Counted from the first letter of the stretch, positions 53,925-62,284 are shown. The stretch: DNA of 64,000 bases from Solirubrobacteraceae bacterium (GCA_030447505.1 JAUJOT010000002.1:248001-312000); one strand, 5' to 3'. Numbers and translations are program-made. Notes: a model not told the origin generated them from the sequence alone.

Positions 53925-54758
53925 ATGAAGGTCACCATCTATACCGATCCAGGCTGCCAGTTTGGGTTCAACGCTCAGCGCCAGGAGCTGCAGCTGATGT
54001 GGCACTACGGCCACGCGGTGGAGGTCGTGTGGCGGATGATCGTGCTGGTGGAGACAAGCTCCTCGTTCGAGGAACTCGGCCTGACCTCGGAGCTGGTGGG
54101 TCGCACGCGGCAGCGCCTGGCCGGGCTCTACGGGATGCCGATGGGGCTCCAACCGCTGACTCGTGTGGCGGCCACGATCGATGCGTGCCGCGCATACGTC
54201 GGGGCGCGGAGGCACGCCCCCGACCGCGCGCTGGCGCTGCTGCGCGGCCTCTACCGGCGCGCGCATTCCGATCAGGAGCCGCTGGACGACCTCGAGACGA
54301 TCGCCATCGCCGCGGCCGACGCCGGGCTTCCGGCGGACAGCGTCGAGGCCTGGCTAGCCGACGAAGAGGTCGACGCGGCGCTGCGCGCCGACATGGCGGC
54401 CAGCCGAGACGCGCTTCCAGAGGCGCTCGCGCTGCCACACAAGCTCGCAAAAGGCGAGGGCGGTTTCCGCTACGCGTCCGCGTCGGCGGTATTCGAACAT
54501 GAGGACCGACGCGTCGTCGTGTCCGGCTTCCAGCCGTTCGCCGTCTATGAGGTCGCGGTGGCGAACGTCGCGCCTCACATCGAGCGGCGCGACGCACCCG
54601 CAGCGGTCGACGAGGTCCTCGCGTGGGCGCCGTACGCGCTTGCGACCGCGGAGGTGGCCGAACTGCGGGGCGTCGACATCGAAAACGCGCGCCGCGAGCT
54701 GGAGCGCACCGGCGCGAGGTTCTCGCCGAGCGCGACCGACGGCTACTGGGCAGCGTAG
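53925..54758 (+). CDS. DsbA-like thioredoxin-fold protein with a CxxG site
   Basis: 277 residues from ATG 53925; the track ORF is over-extended into the IS3 fragment. 'MKVTIYTDPGCQFGFNAQRQ' starts with the beta strand and active-site loop of the DsbA/2-hydroxychromene-carboxylate isomerase/FrnE group. The site is Cys-Gln-Phe-Gly, so only the first Cys of CxxC remains. A long helical insertion ('LALLRGLYRRAHSDQEPLDD') and a second strand region near the C-terminus complete the fold. No signal peptide, hence cytoplasmic. Role unknown. Confidence 0.72.
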   Translation: MKVTIYTDPGCQFGFNAQRQELQLMWHYGHAVEVVWRMIVLVETSSSFEELGLTSELVGRTRQRLAGLYGMPMGLQPLTRVAATIDACRAYVGARRHAPDRALALLRGLYRRAHSDQEPLDDLETIAIAAADAGLPADSVEAWLADEEVDAALRADMAASRDALPEALALPHKLAKGEGGFRYASASAVFEHEDRRVVVSGFQPFAVYEVAVANVAPHIERRDAPAAVDEVLAWAPYALATAEVAELRGVDIENARRELERTGARFSPSATDGYWAA

Positions 54759-55079
54759 GACCGGGACCGCCCTATGGGCGCGGCCACGCTCCTATCAACT
54801 CACGCCGGACATCCCCACCGGCGACGAGCGACACAGCGAAAGGTAGGCAGACCCCCACCGGGTCGAGAGCCTGAAAGAGCGTCAGCTCGCCGCCGGTCGC
54901 GACCATCTCCTGCGCAGCGGACGTCGCCGGCACGCGCACATCACAACAGCAAGCCTGAAGGGGGCGCTCTCGTCGCGCTGCTTGTCGACGTCTGCCAGCC
55001 GGTCGTCAAGCGCAGACGTCAGGGTCCAGGATGCGAAGCGGACGGGCTGGCCCTCCGTCGACGGCGAGATGCTCTCGGT
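54759..55079. other. Gap without recognisable gene
   Basis: 321 bp between the DsbA-like gene and the DUF4160 gene. The minus-strand ORF over it (54882..55355) has some coding flavour but no domain I recognise. It may hold remnants of earlier cargo. Confidence 0.4.
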
Positions 55080-55340
55080 GTGCCGACGATCAGTCGCTTC
55101 TACGGGATCGTGATCCGCATGTACTTCGCCGATCACGCCCCGCCGCACTTTCATGCTGTCTACGCCGGCGAGGAGGCGGTCATCGAGATCGCGACCGGCG
55201 AGATCCTGCGCGGACATCTGCCGGATCGGGCATTGCGGATGGTGCGAGAATGGGCGTCGATGCATCGCGACGAGCTGGCCGCGAACTGGGAGCGTGCCCA
55301 GGTTCCCGAGCAGCCGGCGCCGATCGCACCGCTGCCATGA
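55080..55340 (+). CDS. DUF4160 protein, toxin-antitoxin-like
   Basis: 86 residues from GTG 55080. 'VPTISRFYGIVIRMYFADHA' followed by 'PPHFHAVYAGEEAVIEIATG' is the DUF4160 signature (PTI...FY.I.I.MY..DH.PPHFH). These proteins are regularly encoded next to DUF2442 proteins and are predicted toxin-antitoxin partners; biochemical function is not established to my knowledge. ATGA overlap with the next gene. Confidence 0.85.
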   Translation: MPTISRFYGIVIRMYFADHAPPHFHAVYAGEEAVIEIATGEILRGHLPDRALRMVREWASMHRDELAANWERAQVPEQPAPIAPLP

Positions 55341-55633
55341 ACCCATCGCGTACAACGATCACGCAGGTTGAGCCGCTCGAAGGCCATTGGCTTCGGCTGA
55401 CCTTCGGCGACGGCGCCGTGCACGAGGTCGACCTCGCGGATCTGCTGCTGGTCGGCGGCGTGTTCGGCGCGATCCGCGACGATCGCGACGTCTTCAAGGC
55501 TGTCACCGTCGACCGCGAGTTCGGCAGCATCGTCTGGCCTGGTGATGTCGATCTTGATCCCGACGTGCTTCGCGGCGACCAACCACCAGCGTCCGGAGCA
55601 GCGCTGCCCCGACGAGTCGTCCAGCCGGCCTAG
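55337..55633 (+). CDS. DUF2442 protein, toxin-antitoxin-like partner
   Basis: 98 residues from ATG 55337. 'ITQVEPLEGHWLRLTFGDGA', 'HEVDLADLLLVGGVFGAIRD' and 'FGSIVWPGDVDLDPDVL' are typical of DUF2442. The last base of its TAG is the first base of an IS630 copy, and the pre-insertion sequence (GCC TAG) would also have ended here, so the protein was not truncated. Confidence 0.85.
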   Translation: MNPSRTTITQVEPLEGHWLRLTFGDGAVHEVDLADLLLVGGVFGAIRDDRDVFKAVTVDREFGSIVWPGDVDLDPDVLRGDQPPASGAALPRRVVQPA

Positions 55634-55661
55634 TGGACCCATCCGCAAGTTCGTCGGGTTA
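55633..55661 (+). repeat. IS630 left terminal inverted repeat
   Basis: 29 bp, 23 matching the right end: GTGGAC, TCCG, AGTTCGT and GGGTTA blocks are shared. Confidence 0.8.
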
Positions 55662-55700
55662 TGTAAAGGAGGATGCGGGCCCGGTGTCGAACGTGAGATC

Positions 55701-56845
55701 GTGGCCCGGACCAGCCGCTACCCGATCGAGCTTGGCGAGGCGGATCGTGATGAGCTTGCGCGGCGCGCGGGGACGCCGACGCTCGCGTATCGCGATGTTC
55801 AGCGCGCGCGGATGATCTTGTACGCAGCCGAGGGTCTGGCCGACAAGGAGATCGCGGTGCGCTGCGATTGTCATCCGGATGTCGTCAGCAAGTGGCGACG
55901 AAGATTCTGTGAGCAGGGCATCGAGGGGCTGACCGACAAACCACGCGCGGGCCGCCCGCGCCGTTTTCCCCGCAGCAGGTCGCCGACGTCGTCGCCGTCG
56001 CGTGCGAGCTGCCGGTCAAGCACGACCGGCCGCTGGGACGCTTCTCGCGCACTGAGCTGCATCGCCTCGTCATCGAGCAGGGCGTCACCGAGGCATCGGC
56101 GACGACGATCTGGCGCTGGCTGCATGACCGCTCTTTAAAGCCGTGGCAGCAGCGCTCGTGGATCTTTCCGCGCGACCCCAACTTCCAGCCGAAGGCGGGC
56201 CGCGTCCTGGATCTGTACGCGCGCCGCTTCGAAGGCCGGCTGCTGCATCCCGGCGAGTACGTCATCTGCGCCGACGAGAAGTCTCAGCTGCAAGCGCTCG
56301 CACGCCGCCACGAGACGGTTGCACCAACGCCCGAGCACCCCGCGCTGGTTGAGTTCGAGTACAAGCGCGGCGGCACACTGGCCTACCTCGCCGCGTGGGA
56401 CGTCCATCACGCCAGACTCTTCGGGCGCTGCGAGGCGAAGACGGGGATCGAACCGTTCAGACGGCTCGTCGAGCAGGTCATGAGCAGCGAGCCCTACAAG
56501 TCGGCCAAGACCGTGTTCTGGATCGTCGACAACGGCTCAAGCCATTCCGGCAAGACCTCGATCGCCCGCATGCAGGACACCTACGCCAACGCACGCCTGA
56601 TCCACCTGCCGGTCCATGCCTCGTGACTGAACCAGATCGAGATCTACTTCTCGATCCTGCAACGCAAGGCGCTGACACCCAACGACTTCGCAGACCTCGA
56701 CGCGCTTGCCGCGCGCATCACGGCCTTCGAGGAGCACTACCGCCAGATCGCCAAGCCCTTCGATTGGACCTTCACCCGCGCCAAGCTCGACGACCTCCTG
56801 GCCCGCCTCGCCGACCGCGAGCCGCACCTCAAGCTCGCGGCCTAA
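55701..56845 (+). pseudogene. IS630-family transposase, frameshift plus nonsense codon
   Basis: From GTG 55701 the helix-turn-helix N-terminus is intact ('RARMILYAAEGLADKEIAVR', 'VVSKWRRRFCEQGIEGLTDK'). At about 55965, after 'GRPRRF', the coding frame shifts and continues as 'QQVADVVAVACELPVKHDRP', 'YVICADEKSQLQALARRHET' (first Asp), 'VFWIVDNGSSHSGKTS' (second Asp). At 56626 TGA replaces the Trp of 'HASWLNQIEIYFSILQRK' just before the third acidic residue. The end is TAA inside the right terminal repeat. Confidence 0.9.
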
Positions 56846-56871
56846 CCCAACGAACTAACGGACACGTCCAC
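56843..56871 (-). repeat. IS630 right terminal inverted repeat
   Basis: Partner of 55633-55661; contains the transposase stop codon. Followed by TA. Confidence 0.8.
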
Positions 56872-56873
56872 TA

Positions 56874-57197
56874 GCACTACCGCGACGACGCCGGTCACCG
56901 GCGCGTCAGAGGCCGGTCGTCAACCGGCCCGGAGGCCTCGTCGTGAGCGCTCATCCCTGACTGACGCTCGTCGTCATCCGCGATAAGACACCGTCCAGAC
57001 GGCGTTCCCGGACATGGGCGTCGCCCGGCACCCGCGTTCGTCATCGCTGCTCGACGATCGTCTCGCGTCGCGCCTGATCCTCCGACAGGAACCGTGTCCC
57101 CGACGATGTCCCCAACCCTGCAGATCTGACCCTCGCCAGCCGCGCCCAACCCGACCCAACCTCCCCAAAACGGCTGCAAAATCGAGTGTTTCGGCGC
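56874..57197. other. Gap between the IS630 copy and the distal attachment site
   Basis: 324 bp with no recognisable gene. TGTCCCC occurs twice near 57103-57120, and TGTCC pairs also occur at the other end of the island (49425-49441). These may be arm-type integrase sites, but this is speculative. Confidence 0.4.
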
Positions 57198-57241
57198 ATC
57201 ATAATCCGCGTGTCGGGGGTTCGAGTCCCTCCTCCGGCATC
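57198..57241 (+). repeat. Attachment site, distal copy (tRNA 3'-half duplicate)
   Basis: Perfect 44-bp copy of 49314-49357. It lacks the 5' half (acceptor, D arm), so it is not a tRNA gene. Confidence 0.9.
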
Positions 57242-57307
57242 ATCAACGGCCCTGCCGCGATCGAGCGCGAGCACCACGAGCAGGTTGGCGTCGACGACGA
57301 CCGCCAC
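57242..57307 (-). pseudogene. N-terminal fragment of a VapC-type PIN toxin
   Basis: GTG 57307 opens 'MAVVVDANLLVVLALDRGRA', the first strand and catalytic Asp of a PIN-domain ribonuclease, and then runs into the attachment-site duplicate. Only about 21 codons remain. Confidence 0.6.
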
Positions 57308-57310
57308 GAG

Positions 57311-57558
57311 CTACCGAGCGTCGAGCTCGGCACGCGCCTCGCGGGCGAGGCTCAGGCCGTCAATCTCCGGCAGTCGCCCGCGCAGGTTGGCGATCTCGGC
57401 AAGCGCGTCGTCGAACCCATCCCATCGCGCCTGCATCAGGTCTCGCGCAGAAGGTCCTCGGCCAGCTCGTCGGGCTCGACGCCGCGCCGCGCAGCCTCAA
57501 GCCGCAACAGCTCGTACGCATCGTCCGCCAGCTTGATCCTGCGGTCGCGCGCCGCCAT
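57311..57558 (-). pseudogene. Frameshifted VapB-like antitoxin
   Basis: ATG 57558 gives 'RRIKLADDAYELLRLEAARR' and 'GVEPDELAEDLLRET', a ribbon-helix-helix-like antitoxin N-terminus, then TGA. Overlapping by one base (TGATG), ATG 57436 opens 'MQARWDGFDDALAEIANLRG' and ends at TAG 57311, directly before the VapC fragment. Adding one base would join both into one antitoxin of about 82 residues, the normal length. Confidence 0.6.
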
Positions 57559-57661
57559 GCGCGAAGTGTAGGCCGCAGGCGAGTCACGGCGTGGCCGCTC
57601 TCGCGCCTGCGACCACTCGCACGAGCCTTCGCCCGTGTACGCGTAGACGTTGTGGCACTCA

Positions 57662-57765
57662 GTGACCGAGGCGATCCTCGCCTTTCGTCGCAAGCTGGGC
57701 TTGATGGCTCTCGGATCGCCGAGATTCTGGGCACCACGCCCGCCACGGCGTGCTCGCGGATCAGC
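57662..57765 (+). pseudogene. Possible sigma-70 region 4 relic
   Basis: 'EAILAFRRKL' in one frame and 'GLDGSRIAEILGTTPATACS' in the next resemble the region 4 helix-turn-helix of ECF sigma factors (dG.s..EIA..lGt.pat..SR). Only about 35 codons, with a frameshift, squeezed before the HipA gene end. Weak evidence. Confidence 0.25.
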
Positions 57766-58957
57766 CGGGCGTCAGCCCCTGGCCAGCACGGGATTGGACT
57801 GGGGCGGACGAGTACCCCTCGAAGGCGTATGGGTTTAGGAACTGTCGTCTCCAGAAGAACGAACGCTCGACTTCGGTCATCCGCCCGCGGTCGCAGACCT
57901 CGTCCCACTCGCGCTTGATCACCTCGACCTGATGGTCAATCAGCTCGCCTGCCTCGCGCTCCGTCAGCATGTACGTCGACGCGCGTTTGACGCAGCCGGC
58001 GAGCTGGCTCATGCGGAAGCCGTCCGCGCCGATCATCATCGCCTGGCTTGTCTCGCCACCGCCGCGCGCCTGCGGGCAGATGTCGTAGGCGGGCGTCAGC
58101 GTGAGCCACTCGCCGTCCCAGAAGGCGGCGTGGTTGCGCGCATGATCATCGCTGTTGCCGGTGAGGATGTTGAACGTGATGCGCGCGAACAACTCGCGCA
58201 AAGACGCGCGGGCGTGGGTGAAGCGCTCGCGAACGATCTGCGCCAGATCGGCGTAGCTCGCGTAGCGGGCCATCAACTCGTCGAGCTCGAGAATGGTGAG
58301 CGCCGAAACCAGCGCACGCCGCTGCTGCGTTCCGGGCACGCGGTCGAAGCGCTTCAAGAGCAGGACGTCGCGGCCCATCACGCCCACAAGATCGACGCTG
58401 GCAACGTCGAGGCCCGTCCGGCGGGCGAGCTCCATCGCGGCGAACTCGCCCTTCACCACTGCATAGGTGTCGGTGCTCGAAGAAAACTTCGCAATCACGT
58501 CGCCGCCGTCGGCGTTCAGGAGCACCTTCGGGCGCGCGCCGCCGACCGAGCTGGCGTGCAGGAGCGCGAGGTCGAGTGCGGGCGGCAGCGGCCGGCCCTC
58601 GCCGACGCGGTCGGCGGCGTCGATCAGATCCTCGAGCGGCGCGCTCGTCTCGTCGCGGCTGACATAGACATGCGCGTGCTCCTGGAAGTCGAGCGCCCCG
58701 ATGCGGTCCGACCCCGACCGCAGGAGATGGGTGAGCGGCCCGAAGACCGCCCGGTCGCCGTCCCGTGCCCCCGTGCCGAGCAGGTGCTGCATGACGACTC
58801 GCTGGCCCCAGGAGTCGGGCCCCGCGTCCCTGATGCAGCCCGGGATCGTGAGCCCGCCGAGCGGCTCGATCACCCCGGGACGAAGCGGCAGCTCCGGCAG
58901 GTAGAGCGGGATCGCCCCACGACGGCCGAGGTAGCTGCGGCCGTAGTTGAAGCGCAC
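57761..58957 (-). CDS. HipA-like Ser/Thr kinase, orphan, N-terminus lacking a normal start
   Basis: 398 residues from GTG 58957. 'LGGLTIPGCIRDAGPDSWGQ' (N-subdomain), 'ASSVGGARPKVLLNADGGDV' (ATP loop), 'DVLLLKRFDRVPG', 'FNILTGNSDDHARNHAAFWD' (catalytic Asp) and 'LTPAYDICPQARGG' (metal-binding Asp) match HipA toxins. Conserved family sequence continues upstream of the GTG in the same frame to 59056 ('EAFVWTWLPGPEEPVVAGRI') but no ATG, GTG or TTG precedes it. No HipB-like gene is next to it. It may be decaying. Confidence 0.82.
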   Translation of the reverse strand: MRFNYGRSYLGRRGAIPLYLPELPLRPGVIEPLGGLTIPGCIRDAGPDSWGQRVVMQHLLGTGARDGDRAVFGPLTHLLRSGSDRIGALDFQEHAHVYVSRDETSAPLEDLIDAADRVGEGRPLPPALDLALLHASSVGGARPKVLLNADGGDVIAKFSSSTDTYAVVKGEFAAMELARRTGLDVASVDLVGVMGRDVLLLKRFDRVPGTQQRRALVSALTILELDELMARYASYADLAQIVRERFTHARASLRELFARITFNILTGNSDDHARNHAAFWDGEWLTLTPAYDICPQARGGGETSQAMMIGADGFRMSQLAGCVKRASTYMLTEREAGELIDHQVEVIKREWDEVCDRGRMTEVERSFFWRRQFLNPYAFEGYSSAPVQSRAGQGLTPG

Positions 58958-59243
58958 GATCCCGCCGGCGAGCTCGATCCGGCCCGCGACGACCGGCTCC
59001 TCCGGGCCCGGCAGCCAGGTCCAGACGAATGCCTCGCATTCTTCCGCTCTTTCGCCTCATGGTGCTACGTCCTGTCGTGCCGGTCCGAGTGCTCGCGGAG
59101 CACCTCGCACGGATACGGCGATCGCGAGCTACGCGCTGTGCGCCATAGAGGAATTCTCGGTTCTCATCACGCTCGGCTAGTCGCGGCGCGTAGCGCTTCT
59201 GTGGCGATCGCCGCCAACGCTCGCTCGGAGCTGGCGTAGGCGC

Positions 59244-60368
59244 TCACCTGCCGCAGCCGAGCAGCCGGCTGACCGGCGTGCAGGAGTCCTCCTGCTGAGG
59301 CGGCGACGTCGGCGGCTCGGGCGTCGTCGCGGACGGTGGCGTCGTCGTCGAGGGCCCGGGGTTCGAGGTCGTCTCGGTCTGCGGCGCCCTACGCGCGCCT
59401 TCCGGCGAGGAGCGACGCGGCGCCTTGCGCCTCTTCGTCTTCTCGCTGGCCTTCCTGCTCGCCTCGGCGCGGTCATCCTTCTTGCGCTTCTTGCGCTTCT
59501 CTTGCTCATGGCGCCGTTCGGCGGCACGCAACTGCCGGCGGGCGTCGACGCCGTAGGCATCGTCGAACGCGGCGACGAGCGTCTCGTCGAGGGGACAGTT
59601 GAGGCAGAAGCCGTCGCGCTCCCAGCCCCTCGCGCGTCCCATCACCTGACTGGCGTAGTCGATGCCGAACAGGTCGTGTCCGTAGTAGGCGTAGGCTGCC
59701 GACCACGACCCGCCGTCGAGCGCCTCGCTGGCACCGGAATCGCGGAGCAGCGCACCTGCCGCCATGATCGCGTCGAAGTCGTCGTAGATCGACGGGTGCG
59801 AGCGCGTGCGGTGCGGGTAGCGGCGCGGGCGGTCGCCGAGGCGGAAGGACTGGCGGTAGAGCTCCCACGTGCTCACCGGGCCATTCTTGACGTTGAACTG
59901 CATCGGCCCTGCGCAGCAGCCAAAGGCGTTGAGGCCATGGTAGGTGCTCGGCTCGGTGGAGAACGCGGTCTCCTGGCGATGGATCGAGGCGATCAGTCGC
60001 CAGGACACGCCGAAGGTGCGCGCGGCCTCCCGGTACAGCGGCATGAACCCCGACTTGGCGGACGCCGGCACGTGCCGCGAGGTGGTCCTGCGGTAGTAGG
60101 CCGGCCCGGCACGACGGGGCTTCGGGCGTCGCGCGACGAGTCGCCCCACCGCGACGCGGCTCGGAGCCGTCCCGGCAGATGACAGCGCCGCAACGAGATC
60201 GGCCCGGCGCGACTGCGAGCCGCCTCGCTCAGCGGCGCCGGAGACGTCTGATGGGAGCTGCCGCAGCGCCGCAGCCGTGCCGCCTCCGAGGAGAAAGACG
60301 AGCGCGACGACCAGGGCCTGCCCGAGGCGCTCTCTGCGGTGCTTGACGAAGTCGACCGGCAGTCGCAT
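59244..60368 (-). CDS. Secreted lytic-transglycosylase-like protein
   Basis: 374 residues. N-terminal membrane anchor or signal ('LGQALVVALVFLLGGGTAAA'), then an SLT-like domain: 'YREAARTFGVSWRLIASIHR' and 'QETAFST' (catalytic Glu region), 'GCCAGPMQFN', 'SIYDDFDAIMAAGALLRDSG' and 'AAYAYYGHDLF'. Three or four Cys ('FGCCAG', 'FCLNCP') are unusual for this fold. The tail is first strongly basic ('EQEKRKKRKKDD') and then Pro/Thr/Ser-rich, as in wall-binding proteins. Probably cuts peptidoglycan; divergent from the GH15 gene. Confidence 0.78.
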   Translation of the reverse strand: MRLPVDFVKHRRERLGQALVVALVFLLGGGTAAALRQLPSDVSGAAERGGSQSRRADLVAALSSAGTAPSRVAVGRLVARRPKPRRAGPAYYRRTTSRHVPASAKSGFMPLYREAARTFGVSWRLIASIHRQETAFSTEPSTYHGLNAFGCCAGPMQFNVKNGPVSTWELYRQSFRLGDRPRRYPHRTRSHPSIYDDFDAIMAAGALLRDSGASEALDGGSWSAAYAYYGHDLFGIDYASQVMGRARGWERDGFCLNCPLDETLVAAFDDAYGVDARRQLRAAERRHEQEKRKKRKKDDRAEASRKASEKTKRRKAPRRSSPEGARRAPQTETTSNPGPSTTTPPSATTPEPPTSPPQQEDSCTPVSRLLGCGR

Positions 60369-60493
60369 CTGCGGAAGCGTGCCAGAGCGGCCACCGCAGC
60401 GCGGCGGTGGCGTCGTGCGCCTGCGCCCCGATCAGCCGGCTCGAGCCGCGCCGACGGTTTCGATGCCGCTCGTCGAGGGGGATAGAACGTCGC

Positions 60494-62284
60494 GTGGCGT
60501 TGCGAATCGAGGACTACGCGCTGATCGGCGACACCGAGACAGCGGCCCTGGTCGGGCTCGACGGCTCGATCGACTGGCTCTGTCTGCCGCGCTTCGACGC
60601 GCCCGCGTGCTTCGCCGCGCTGCTCGGAGGATCCGAGCACGGCCGCTGGCTGATCGCGCCGGTCGGCGGGGTTCGCCGCGTCCAGCGCCGCTATCGCCCC
60701 GGGACGCTCGTGCTCGAGACGGAGTGGGAGACGGCGGACGGCGTCGTTCGCGTCGTCGACTGCATGCCGCCGCGAGACCGGGTCCCCGACGTGCTGCGCC
60801 TCGTCGAGGGGATTTCGGGACGGGTGCCGATGCGGATCGAGCTGACGATTCGCTTCGACTACGGGGCGATCGTGCCGTGGGTGCGTCGCCACGAGCAGTA
60901 TCTGGAGGCGGTCGCCGGACCGGACGCACTGCGGCTGCGCACGCCGGTCGAGGTTCGCGGCGAGAACCTGACGACGGTGGCGCAGTTCGAGGTGCAGCAG
61001 GGCGACGTCGTCCCGTTCGGGCTCTCGTGGCATGCCTCGCATGACGAGCCGCCCCCCGCCAAGGAGCCGGCGCGGTCGGTCGAGGCGACGCAGCGCTGGT
61101 GGGAGGCGTGGTCGAGCCGATGCACGTACGACGGCAGCTATGCGGAGCCGGTGTCGCAATCTCTGCGGGCGCTCAAGGCGATGACCTACCACCCGACGGG
61201 CGGGATCGTCGCCGCGATCACGACGTCGCTGCCCGAGCAGATCGGCGGGGTACGCAACTGGGACTACCGCTTCTGCTGGGTGCGTGACGCGACGTTCACG
61301 CTGTTGTCGCTGCTCGCCGCCGGCTACAGCGAGGAGGCCGAGCGCTGGCGCGACTGGCTGTTGCGGGCCGTCGCGGGGCAGCCCGAGGCGATGCAGATCA
61401 TGTACGGGCCGGCCGGCGAGCGGCGTCTGACCGAGCTCGAGCTGCCGTGGCTTCCCGGCTACGAGGGCTCTGTGCCGGTGCGGATCGGCAACGGCGCGGC
61501 GCAGCAGTTCCAGCTCGACGTCTACGGGGAGCTGATGGATTCACTGCACGACGCGCGCGACGCCGGGATCGACCCCGACCCGGCGGCGTGGGGCGTGCAG
61601 GTCAAGCTGATGGAGTTCCTCGAGACGGCGTGGCGGCGCGAGGACGAGGGCATCTGGGAGGTCCGCGGTCCGCGCCGTGACTTCGTGCACTCCAAGGTGA
61701 TGGCATGGGTCGCGTTCGACCGGGCCGTCAAGGCGGTGCAGCGGTTCGGGCTCGAGGGCCCGGTGGATCGGTGGCGCGCGCTGCGTGAGCAGGTGCACGC
61801 CGAGGTCTGCCGCGAGGGCTTCGACGCCGACCGCGGGACGTTCACGCAGTCCTACGGCTCGCAGCAGCTCGACGCGAGCCTGCTGATGATCCCGCTCGTC
61901 GGCTTCCTGGCACCCGACGATCCGCGCGTCGACGGCACGGTACGAGCGATCGAGCGCGAACTCGTCGAAGACGGCTTCGTCATGCGCTACCCGACGCAGC
62001 CGGACGTCGACGGCCTGCCGCCCGGAGAGGGCGCGTTCCTGCCCTGCTCGTTCTGGCTTGTCGACTGCCTCGCGCTGACCGGGCGCCGCGACGACGCGTT
62101 GGCGCTCTACGACCGCCTGCTCGGGCTGCGCAACGACGTCGGGCTGCTGTCGGAGGAGTACGACCCGCACGCCAAGCGGCTCGTCGGCAACTTCCCGCAG
62201 GCGTTCACCCACGTCGGGCTCGTGAACTCGGCGCTCAACCTCGATCCCGGCGTCGGGCCGGCGAACGTCCGCAGGCGGGCCTGA
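60494..62284 (+). CDS. Glycoside hydrolase family 15 (glucoamylase/trehalase type)
   Basis: 596 residues from GTG 60494 ('ALRIEDYALIGDTETAALVG'). N-terminal beta-sandwich, then the (alpha/alpha)6 barrel: 'GGVRNWDYRFCWVRDATFTL' (substrate site), 'LPWLPGYEGSVPVRIGNGAA' (region of the general acid), 'DEGIWEVRG' and 'LLSEEYDP' (second acid). No signal peptide, so it acts in the cytoplasm on glycogen-like glucans or trehalose. The stop overlaps the next ATG by one base, linking glucose release to its oxidation. Confidence 0.92.
   Translation: MALRIEDYALIGDTETAALVGLDGSIDWLCLPRFDAPACFAALLGGSEHGRWLIAPVGGVRRVQRRYRPGTLVLETEWETADGVVRVVDCMPPRDRVPDVLRLVEGISGRVPMRIELTIRFDYGAIVPWVRRHEQYLEAVAGPDALRLRTPVEVRGENLTTVAQFEVQQGDVVPFGLSWHASHDEPPPAKEPARSVEATQRWWEAWSSRCTYDGSYAEPVSQSLRALKAMTYHPTGGIVAAITTSLPEQIGGVRNWDYRFCWVRDATFTLLSLLAAGYSEEAERWRDWLLRAVAGQPEAMQIMYGPAGERRLTELELPWLPGYEGSVPVRIGNGAAQQFQLDVYGELMDSLHDARDAGIDPDPAAWGVQVKLMEFLETAWRREDEGIWEVRGPRRDFVHSKVMAWVAFDRAVKAVQRFGLEGPVDRWRALREQVHAEVCREGFDADRGTFTQSYGSQQLDASLLMIPLVGFLAPDDPRVDGTVRAIERELVEDGFVMRYPTQPDVDGLPPGEGAFLPCSFWLVDCLALTGRRDDALALYDRLLGLRNDVGLLSEEYDPHAKRLVGNFPQAFTHVGLVNSALNLDPGVGPANVRRRA

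Larger units (their letters stand above)
55633..56871 (+). mobile_element. IS630-family insertion sequence (1,239 bp), defective
   Basis: Flanked by the TA target dinucleotide (55631-55632 and 56872-56873), as expected for IS630/Tc1 elements. Terminal inverted repeats of 29 bp, GTGGAC...GGGTTA at 55633-55661 and its complement at 56843-56871, agree at 23 of 29 positions. The transposase is broken, so the copy cannot move by itself. Confidence 0.88.
49314..57241. mobile_element. Genomic island integrated in the tRNA-CAT gene
   Basis: Bounded by two perfect 44-bp copies of the tRNA 3' half (49314-49357 and 57198-57241); excision would release 7,884 bp. A tyrosine integrase pseudogene lies 105 bp inside the tRNA end, the classic arrangement. 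Content: PadR/methyltransferase pair, DsbA-like gene, DUF4160/DUF2442 pair, IS630 copy, IS3 fragment and a frameshifted unknown gene. No replication or transfer genes were found. With a doubly broken integrase it is probably immobile on its own. Confidence 0.87.

Noticed and set aside
54882-55355. Minus-strand 157-codon ORF
   Set aside because: Mostly antisense to the DUF4160 gene; the remaining part shows no recognisable domain.
57198-57241. Second tRNA gene
   Set aside because: Only the 3' half of the tRNA is present; it is the integration duplicate.
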